A stretch of 64,000 nucleotides of DNA from Streptomyces flavidovirens DSM 40150 (GTDB taxonomy: Bacteria > Actinomycetota > Actinomycetes > Streptomycetales > Streptomycetaceae). A program made the translations under genes and the position numbers. The stretch lies in the NCBI RefSeq assembly GCF_000429085.1, contig NZ_KE386847.1, forward strand, positions 63,321 to 127,320, given 5' to 3'. Under the pieces are notes generated by a model that saw nothing but the letters and a program-made list of their open reading frames with translations, did no database searches and had not been told where the DNA came from. This document shows, one piece after another, positions 58,129 through 64,000 of the stretch; position 1 is the stretch's first letter; the number at the start of each line of letters is the position of its first letter.

Positions 58129-58590
58129 TCAGAAGTAGTAGCGGGACACCGACTCCGCCACGCATGCCGGCTTGTCGCCGCCCTCGCGCTCCACCGTGAC
58201 GACGGCCGTCACCTGTACGCCGCCGCCCGCCTCCGTGACCTCCTTGAGCACCGCAGTCGCGCGCACCCGCGAGGCGACCGGCACGGGGGACGGGAAGCGC
58301 ACCTTGTTGGCGCCGTAGTTGATGCCCATCTTCATGCCCTCGACCCGCATGACCTGGGGGACGAGCGCCGGCAGCAGCGACAGCGTCAGATAGCCGTGCG
58401 CGATCGTCGTCTTGAAGGGGCCCGCCGCGGCCCTCTCCGGGTCCACATGGATCCACTGGTGGTCGCCGGTCGCCTCGGCGAACAGGTCGATCCGCTTCTG
58501 GTCGACCTCAAGCCACTCGCTGTACCCCAACTGCTCACCCACCCCGGCGAGCAGTTCCCCGGCGGAAGTGAAGATCCTCGGCTCTGCCAT
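58129..58590 (-). CDS. MaoC-family (R)-hydratase
   Basis: A 153-residue hot-dog-fold enoyl-CoA hydratase 2. The catalytic Asp and His are in FAEATGDHQWIHVDPERA, the hydratase-2 motif, with GTxxxHGYLTL-like AHGYLTLSLLP after it. The reaction adds water to a trans-2-enoyl-CoA. The start is MAEPRIF; a longer frame would read through the intergenic operator. Divergent from soxR. Confidence 0.9.
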   Translation of the reverse strand: MAEPRIFTSAGELLAGVGEQLGYSEWLEVDQKRIDLFAEATGDHQWIHVDPERAAAGPFKTTIAHGYLTLSLLPALVPQVMRVEGMKMGINYGANKVRFPSPVPVASRVRATAVLKEVTEAGGGVQVTAVVTVEREGGDKPACVAESVSRYYF

Positions 58591-58655
58591 GTCCCGGCCC
58601 CTGCCTCTCATGCGGCTGCACATCGACGTTCCGACAGCCGGTTCCCTCAGCTTGT

Positions 58656-58670
58656 CTAAGCGCTTGCTCA
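58656..58670. promoter_or_regulatory. TetR operator, copy upstream of maoC
   Basis: The same CTAAGCGCTTGCTCA as at 57362-57376, in the 133-bp region between maoC and soxR, 66 bp from the maoC start. This region shows no convincing SoxR box. Confidence 0.75.
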
Positions 58671-58723
58671 GCATGGTTCGGCTCTTGTGTTCTGTCAACG
58701 ACAAGCCCAGTAGGGTTCGAGGA

Positions 58724-59215
58724 GTGCCGCAGATACCAGAGAAGATCCACGAGCTCACGGTCGGCCAGCTCTCCGCGCGCAGCGGCGCCGCCGTGTCCGC
58801 CCTGCACTTCTACGAGGCCAAGGGTCTGATCTCCAGCCGCAGGACCACGGGCAACCAGCGACGCTACAGCCGTGACGCGCTGCGCCGCGTCGCCTTCGTA
58901 CGCGCGGCCCAGCGCGTCGGCATCCCGCTCGCCACCATCCGCGACGCCCTGGCCGAACTCCCGGAGGAGCGCACGCCCAACCACGAGGACTGGGCGCGGC
59001 TCTCCGAGGCGTGGCGCTCCGAACTGGACGAGCGCATCAAGCAGCTCGGCCGCCTCCGTGACCACCTCAGCGACTGCATCGGCTGCGGCTGCCTGTCGCT
59101 GGAGACCTGCGTACTGTCCAACCCGGACGACGTCTTCGGCGAGCGCATGACCGGCTCCCGGCTGCTCCCGGAACGCCGGAACGCGCCGGAACCCAAGGAG
59201 AAGCGAAGCGCCTGA
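58724..59215 (+). CDS. soxR: Redox-sensing regulator SoxR
   Basis: A 163-residue MerR-family regulator. The N-terminal HTH and wing are LTVGQLSARSGAAVSALHFY, and the 2Fe-2S ligands C118, C121, C123 and C129 (C-x2-C-x-C-x5-C) sit after a long helix. In Streptomyces SoxR responds to redox-active natural products and activates a small set of oxidoreductase and transport genes. The GTG start has only GGAG near it. There is no soxS, as is normal outside enterobacteria. Confidence 0.96.
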   Translation: MPQIPEKIHELTVGQLSARSGAAVSALHFYEAKGLISSRRTTGNQRRYSRDALRRVAFVRAAQRVGIPLATIRDALAELPEERTPNHEDWARLSEAWRSELDERIKQLGRLRDHLSDCIGCGCLSLETCVLSNPDDVFGERMTGSRLLPERRNAPEPKEKRSA

Positions 59216-59220
59216 GCCGC

Positions 59221-59279
59221 GGCCGGCCGGCTCTCTCCGACGCGCGTACCAACTCCGCACCGGAGAGGGCCGGCCGGCC
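59221..59279. terminator. Long GC-rich hairpin between convergent genes
   Basis: The 19-base arms 59221-59239 and 59261-59279 pair with one mismatch. They lie between soxR and the convergent zinc-ribbon gene and lack a T tract. A bidirectional terminator is likely. Confidence 0.65.
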
Positions 59280-59389
59280 GCCGGGCAGCAGCAAGTGGAC
59301 CTGGGGACCGGCCGGTCGGCAGCGACAGCCACCACTGGCAACGCGGAGGTGCGGCGGCCGGGTGACCGGAGCGCCGCGCCCCCGCGCGC

Positions 59390-60001
59390 TCAGGCCACCG
59401 ACGCCAGTTCCCTGCGCCGTACCCGCTTGGACTCCGCCAGCGCCTCGGCTGTCAGAACGGGCTGCGGCACCAGAATGCCGCAGCCCGTGCACACCGGCCC
59501 GAACCACGGGTCATGCGCCAGTCCCTGCTTCCAGACGATCCTGCTCTCCGCACAGACAGGGCAGTTCGCCCCGGGCTCGGACTCCAGTGCGGAGATCAGC
59601 CGGCGCAGTACGTCGCCGAGCGGCGCCACCGGATGGACTGCGGGTTCGTCGCACCAGGCGACTCCGAACCCTCCCCAGGTGCGGCGGTGCCAGTCGTCGA
59701 AGGAGCCTGGACGCCGCAGCCCGTCGTGCTTCTCGCGCTTGCGGCGCCGGGCGAATTCCACTTCGTAGGCGAGCCAGACAGCCCGCGCTTCCTCCAATTC
59801 GTCGAGCGCGGCCACCAGCCGCGCCGGATCGGGGGCCCTGTCCTCCGGTTCGATCATGTGCCTGGAGCACAGATGGTCCCAGGTCGCCCGATGCCCATAA
59901 GGGGCAAATCGTTCCAGGCATTTGCGCAGCGAATAGCGCCGCAGTGCCAGGTCGCACCGCGGGTCGCGCACCTGTCTCGCAAGACTCCGGAAACCGGCCA
60001 T
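59390..60001 (-). CDS. Zinc-ribbon protein of unknown function
   Basis: A 203-residue protein. The C-terminal part has the Cys pairs CPVC and CTGC (about 32 residues apart) that would form a zinc ribbon; the N-terminal two thirds are helical and rich in Arg, Glu and Trp (DDWHRRTWGGFG). GGAGGT nine bases before the chosen ATG decides the start. A nucleic-acid-related role is possible but no family is recognised. It is convergent with soxR and divergent from the acylase. Confidence 0.7.
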   Translation of the reverse strand: MAGFRSLARQVRDPRCDLALRRYSLRKCLERFAPYGHRATWDHLCSRHMIEPEDRAPDPARLVAALDELEEARAVWLAYEVEFARRRKREKHDGLRRPGSFDDWHRRTWGGFGVAWCDEPAVHPVAPLGDVLRRLISALESEPGANCPVCAESRIVWKQGLAHDPWFGPVCTGCGILVPQPVLTAEALAESKRVRRRELASVA

Positions 60002-60193
60002 TGCACTTGCCACCTCCGTCGCTGGTACTTCGGCGTCACAGAGTGGACGTACGGGTGCCCCGATCGGCTCCATCGAAAATCGAATGGGCGTCATCAGTGG
60101 GGATTTCGAAAAGGTGACGCCTATTCACCTTCCGGCGGCCGCGTACCGCCAGTAACGTCCGCCGCACCGGTCGGCCTCCCCCCAAGGAGCACC

Positions 60194-63040
60194 ATGCGAC
60201 GACGACGTCCCAGTGCCGCACCCCACCCCCAGCACAGAACAGCCCTGGCGGCAGCGGTCATCGCACTCGCCGCGGGCCTCCTCTCGCCCCTGCCGCAGGC
60301 CACGGCGGACGACACCCGTAAGGCCACTGCCGCCGCTGTTACGGATCACTGCGGCGGCCAGTGCGACGACATCCTGCCGCCGGGCCAGAACGGCAACGCC
60401 ACCCTCGCGGAGATCCTCGCCCACCGCACCCTCGGCACCCGCCCCGCGCACAGTTCCGACCAGATAGCGAAGTACGACGCCCTCGTCGCGGGCCACCAGG
60501 GCCTCACCGATGACAAACTGACCGACTTCTTCAACGACGGTTCCTTCGGCGTACCCGAGGGCCAGATCGCCTCCGTGATCCGCCCCCGCGACGACGTCAC
60601 GATCACCCGCGACAAGGCGACCGGCGTCCCGCACATCAAGGGCACCACCCGCTACGGCACCGAATTCGGCGCCGGTTACGCGGCGGGCCAGGACCGGCTC
60701 TGGCTGATGGACCTCTTCCGTCACATCGGCCGCGGCGAACTGACCTCGTTCGCGGGCGGCGCCCTCGCCAACCAGGGCCTGGAGCAGCAGTTCTGGCCGC
60801 AGGCCCCGTACACCGAGGAAGACCTCCAGGCCCAGATCGACTGGATACGGACCACCAAGGGCGAGCGCGGCGAGCAGGCGATGGCCGACGCGCAGGCGTA
60901 CGTCGACGGCATCAACTTCTACCGTGAGAAGGCCAAAAAGGGCCGCTACTTCCCCGGCGAGTACGTCCTGACCGGAAAAGTCGACGCGGTCACCAACGTT
61001 GGAGAGATCAAGCCCTTCAAAATCACCGACCTGATCGCGCTCGCCTCCGTCGTCGGCGGCCTCTTCGGCGGCGGAGGGGGCGGCGAGGTCCAGTCCGCGA
61101 TCTCGCTGCTCGCCGCGCAGCAGAAGTACGGCGTCGCCGAAGGCACCGAGGTCTGGGAGTCCTTCCGCCAGCGCAACGATCCCGAAGCCGTCCTCACCGT
61201 CCACGACGGCACCGGCTTCCCGTACGCCGGCAAGCCGGGGAACCCGCGCGGCGCGGCCATGCCCGACCGCGGCTCCGTGACACCCGAGCAGCTCGTGTAC
61301 GACCGCGAGGGCGCCGCCAAGAGCGGGCAGGCAGGGCGGAAGGACCCGGTCGAGGCGCCAAAGAGGCTCAAGCCGCTCCAGGGCATGTACGACGACGGTG
61401 TGCTGCCCGGCGCCGACTTCTCGAAGCAGCGCGGCATGTCCAACGCCCTGCTGGTCTCCGGCGAGCACACCGCGAGCGGAAACCCGGTCGCCGTCTTCGG
61501 CCCCCAGACCGGCTACTTCGCCCCGCAACTGCTGATGCTCCAGGAACTCCAGGGCCCCGGCATCAGCGCCCGCGGCGCCTCCTTCGCCGGCGTCGGCATG
61601 TACGTCCAGCTCGGCCGTGGCCAGGACTACGGGTGGTCGGCCACCTCCGCCGGGCAGGACATCACCGACACGTACGCGGTGGAGCTGTGCGAACCGGGCG
61701 GCGGCATCCCGGACAAGTCCTCGGCGTACTACCTCTACCGGGGCGCCTGCACCCCCATGGAGAAGCTGGAGAAGCACAACGCGTGGAAGCCGACGCTGGC
61801 CGACTCCACGGCCGCGGGCTCGTACCGGATGCAGGTCTGGCGCACGAAATACGGCACGGTCACCCACCGCGCCACCGTCGGCGGCAAGCCCGTCGCGTAC
61901 ACCTCACTGCGCTCCACCTACCGGCACGAGGCCGACTCGATCATCGGCTTCCAGATGTTCAACGACCCGTCGTACGTGAAGGACGCCGCGTCCTTCCAGA
62001 AGGCGGCGCAGAGCATCGACTACGCCTTCAACTGGTTCTACGCCGACTCGCGCACCGCCGCCTACTACAACAGCGGCATGAACCCGGTGCGCGCCGAAGG
62101 CATCGACGCCTCACTCCCCGTCAAGGCGGAGAAGGCGTACGAATGGCGGGACTACGACTCGCGGGCCAACACCGCCGCCTACACCCCACCCGCCCAGCAC
62201 CCGCAGTCCACCGGCCAGGACTACTACATCTCGTGGAACAACAAGCAGGCGAAGGACTTCACGGCGGCCGGCTTCGGCAACGGCTCCGTACACCGGGGGA
62301 ACCTCCTCGACGACCGCGTGAAGAAGCTGGTCGCCGACGGCGGCGTCACCCGCGCCTCGCTCACCCGTGCCATGGCGGAGGCGGCCGTCACCGACCTGCG
62401 CGGCGAGGACGTACTGCCCGAACTGCTGAAGGTACTGCGCTCGCAGCCCGTCACCGACCCGGACCTGGCCAGGGGTATCCAGCGGCTGGAAGCCTGGCGC
62501 TCGGCGGGGGCCCAGCGCAAGGAGACGGCGCAGGGGTCACGCACCTACTCCCATCCCGACGCGGTTCGGATCATGGACGCGTGGTGGCCGCTGCTCGTCG
62601 AGGCCGAGTTCAGGCCCGGCCTCGGTGGCGAGCTCTACGGAGAGCTCGTCAAGAGCCTCACCATCGACGAGGCGCCGTCGGCCGGGCACGGTCCGACCGG
62701 GGCGCACGCGGGGTCGGCGTTCCAGTACGGCTGGTGGAGTTACGTCGACAAGGACCTCCGCACGGTCCTCGGGCAGGAGGTCAAGGGCCCACTGGCGAAG
62801 ACCTACTGCGGCGGCGGTGACCTGTCCGCCTGCCGCGGAACGCTCCTCGCCACCCTGAAGCAGGCCGTTGCCACGCCCGCCGCCGAGGTGTATCCCGGCG
62901 ACGACAGTTGCGAGGCGGGGGAGCAGTGGTGCGCCGACTCGATCGTGCACCGCGCGGTCGGCGGACTCACCCACCCCACGATGCACTGGCAGAACCGCCC
63001 GACCTACCAGATGGTCATCGAGTACCCGTCACACCGCTGA
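60194..63040 (+). CDS. Secreted penicillin-acylase-family amidohydrolase
   Basis: A 948-residue Ntn-hydrolase precursor. The signal peptide ends near ATA (residue 38). The alpha chain is followed by a processing region and the new N-terminal nucleophile Ser416 in RGMSNALLVSGEH (codon at 61439). The beta chain includes the conserved FGPQTGYFAPQ and the GQDYGWSAT region with the oxyanion Asn further on (QDYYISWNNKQAKDF). The family cleaves beta-lactams, acyl-homoserine lactones or lipopeptides; the substrate here is unknown. AAGGAG precedes the ATG. Confidence 0.93.
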   Translation: MRRRRPSAAPHPQHRTALAAAVIALAAGLLSPLPQATADDTRKATAAAVTDHCGGQCDDILPPGQNGNATLAEILAHRTLGTRPAHSSDQIAKYDALVAGHQGLTDDKLTDFFNDGSFGVPEGQIASVIRPRDDVTITRDKATGVPHIKGTTRYGTEFGAGYAAGQDRLWLMDLFRHIGRGELTSFAGGALANQGLEQQFWPQAPYTEEDLQAQIDWIRTTKGERGEQAMADAQAYVDGINFYREKAKKGRYFPGEYVLTGKVDAVTNVGEIKPFKITDLIALASVVGGLFGGGGGGEVQSAISLLAAQQKYGVAEGTEVWESFRQRNDPEAVLTVHDGTGFPYAGKPGNPRGAAMPDRGSVTPEQLVYDREGAAKSGQAGRKDPVEAPKRLKPLQGMYDDGVLPGADFSKQRGMSNALLVSGEHTASGNPVAVFGPQTGYFAPQLLMLQELQGPGISARGASFAGVGMYVQLGRGQDYGWSATSAGQDITDTYAVELCEPGGGIPDKSSAYYLYRGACTPMEKLEKHNAWKPTLADSTAAGSYRMQVWRTKYGTVTHRATVGGKPVAYTSLRSTYRHEADSIIGFQMFNDPSYVKDAASFQKAAQSIDYAFNWFYADSRTAAYYNSGMNPVRAEGIDASLPVKAEKAYEWRDYDSRANTAAYTPPAQHPQSTGQDYYISWNNKQAKDFTAAGFGNGSVHRGNLLDDRVKKLVADGGVTRASLTRAMAEAAVTDLRGEDVLPELLKVLRSQPVTDPDLARGIQRLEAWRSAGAQRKETAQGSRTYSHPDAVRIMDAWWPLLVEAEFRPGLGGELYGELVKSLTIDEAPSAGHGPTGAHAGSAFQYGWWSYVDKDLRTVLGQEVKGPLAKTYCGGGDLSACRGTLLATLKQAVATPAAEVYPGDDSCEAGEQWCADSIVHRAVGGLTHPTMHWQNRPTYQMVIEYPSHR

Positions 63041-63505
63041 GGGGGTGGGGGGTGCTGGGGTGCGGCGCCGGGGGCGCGGGGCGCCTGCGGCGGGCTTTCC
63101 CCTACCCGCCCCTTCCCGAACTGGGGCAAGCCCCAGACCCCTGACGCCCTGCGGGCGTATCCTCAAACGCCGGACGGGCTGGGTGGTGCCGCAACCAAGC
63201 CCAGCCCCTCCGGCGCGACATGTGCGGCTCCGCCGCGTGGGGGGGGCAGCCCACAGACCCCCGGACGCCCCACAGGCGTGTCCTCAAGCGCCGGACCGGC
63301 TGGGTGGGTACCGCAACCAAATCCAGCCCCTCCGGCGTTTGAGGAGCGGGGTCTGGGGCAGCGCCCCAGCCACCCCCGGCCCACTCCAGCCCGCCCGGCG
63401 TTTGAGGGCCGGGGCCGTGGCGGAGCCCCTCACATGGCGGAGCCGCACATGTCACAGCGGGCAGGGGCGGGGTCGGGGGAAACAGGCCCGCCACTGCCGC
63501 TCGCC
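63041..63505. repeat. Long interspersed repeat between convergent genes (copy C)
   Basis: The 465-bp gap holds an extended form of the repeat at 18169-18361. The left end (63088-63118) and right end (63458-63493) are imperfect inverted arms whose sequences match copy A. The inside contains several CTCAAACGCCGGA-like units and CAGCCCCTCCGGCGTTTG (63324-63341), suggesting internal tandem growth. No gene was seen. Confidence 0.75.
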
Positions 63506-64000
63506 CTAGCCCACCATCCGGCCCGCCGCTACCACCACCCCCGCCAGCTCCGCGTGCAGAATGTCGCTGTGCGCCCCCGTAGGCGCACCCCCGCGCCGTA
63601 CGACCGCCGCCGCGTCGACATTCACGCAGCCCGAGCCGGGGACCCCGTCGCGCAACGCCTTCGCCAGCGTGAGCGCCGGGGTGTTCGGCACCGCTTTGAT
63701 CCCGTCGTAACCCATCGCGCCCCACTTGTTGCCCAGCCCGGCCAGCCCCGACGAATCCCCGGCCAGCCGCGACGCCAGTGGGTAGATCACCCCGAGCGCC
63801 GTGTCGTGGCGCGAGTAACACGCCACCACGGGCCCGTCCACCCGCCGCTCCATCCCTCGCAGCGCGCCACCGCCGCGTGGCGCATACGGCAGGCGCTCCG
63901 CGAACGCGTAGTGCGAGAAGGCGCCTTGGAGCAAGGTCACCGACTTCACGTTCCGTACGCCGTCGGGCAGCCTCCGCAGTGCGAAAGCGACCAGCCGCGC
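63506..64000 (-). CDS. Alpha/beta-hydrolase-like protein, C-terminal part, 5' end outside window
   Basis: The reading frame is open to the window edge on the minus strand, so only about 164 C-terminal residues are visible (starting ARLVAFALRRLP). VNVKSVTLLQGAFSHYAF-like and GPVVACYSRHDTALG segments fit a late strand with the catalytic Asp of an alpha/beta hydrolase, and the last helix follows SDILHAEL with a His candidate. Without the nucleophile elbow, the assignment is tentative. It ends next to repeat copy C. Confidence 0.55.
   Translation of the reverse strand, partial: ARLVAFALRRLPDGVRNVKSVTLLQGAFSHYAFAERLPYAPRGGGALRGMERRVDGPVVACYSRHDTALGVIYPLASRLAGDSSGLAGLGNKWGAMGYDGIKAVPNTPALTLAKALRDGVPGSGCVNVDAAAVVRRGGAPTGAHSDILHAELAGVVVAAGRMVG

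Noticed and set aside
58591..58723. SoxR self-binding box between maoC and soxR
   Set aside because: No CCTCAAG...CTTGAGG palindrome; the only repeated element is the TetR-type site.
1..64000. Prophage, integrated element or CRISPR array
   Set aside because: No integrase, transposase, phage structural gene, att duplication or spaced direct repeats; gene content fits core chromosome.

Overview
The window is high-GC (roughly 70% or more) actinobacterial DNA, almost certainly a Streptomyces chromosome. The evidence is strong G/C bias at third codon positions, GTG and TTG starts, a LAETG sortase signal, XRE/DUF397/HATPase gene sets, many TetR and GntR regulators, and an intergenic palindromic repeat. 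From memory (not checked), the gene set matches, in reversed order, the core-chromosome stretch of S. coelicolor that runs from soxR (SCO1697) through hmgA and the SGNH lipase (SCO1725) to dnaE2 (about SCO1739). This looks like core rather than recently acquired DNA. I see no tRNA, rRNA, CRISPR array, insertion sequence or prophage.

Layout. (1) 1-10.5 kb: the end of a streptogrisin-type protease, a DUF3533 membrane protein, a dnaE2 plus degenerate Y-family polymerase pair, a secreted lipase, a decayed LLM flavin oxidoreductase, a wall-anchored AA10 LPMO and a small membrane protein. (2) 10.5-16.3 kb: a CitB-type response regulator divergent from tctCBA, then a GNAT, a NUDIX protein and a lipoprotein. 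(3) 16.3-19.5 kb: DUF402, GNAT, a YtrA-type GntR and an AAA ATPase. (4) 19.6-29.6 kb: a polysaccharide locus with a GH39-like enzyme, a flippase-glycosyltransferase fusion, a CE4 deacetylase, two GT2 enzymes, a FemAB/GNAT-fold transferase and a small membrane protein. (5) 29.7-34.1 kb: SGNH lipase, Ser/Thr kinase, a small protein and a class III CoA-transferase. (6) 34.2-38.0 kb: a DrrAB-type ABC exporter with its TetR regulator and an orphan type ISP specificity-domain protein. (7) 38.0-46.0 kb: a HutC-type GntR, homogentisate dioxygenase, a TetR, a molybdopterin oxidoreductase, a CitMHS transporter and an MFS exporter. (8) 46.1-50.0 kb: a surface protein with a class F sortase, DUF3574, and a HATPase/XRE/DUF397 developmental-type module. 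(9) 50.0-59.2 kb: aldehyde and alcohol dehydrogenases, an MHS symporter, a PEP mutase/ICL enzyme, a TetR divergent from an acyl-CoA dehydrogenase, a YiaA protein, a second TetR, MaoC and SoxR. (10) 59.2-64 kb: a zinc-ribbon protein, a penicillin acylase and the C-terminus of an alpha/beta-hydrolase-like protein.

Working together. Three local regulons can be read from repeated operator-like palindromes. A 17-bp site occurs twice around the ABC exporter/TetR pair. A 19-bp site lies upstream of both the aldehyde dehydrogenase and the acyl-CoA dehydrogenase/TetR pair. A 15-bp identical site lies upstream of both a TetR gene and maoC. The polysaccharide genes overlap by a few bases and probably form one or two operons that make, export and modify a surface glycan. 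The tctCBA and citMHS genes give two separate tricarboxylate uptake systems whose upstream regions share a short AT-rich motif.

The most promising less-described items are the flippase-GT fusion with its locus, the orphan type ISP protein, the triplicated DUF397 protein with nested palindromes upstream of its module, and an interspersed inverted repeat found at three convergent gene junctions.
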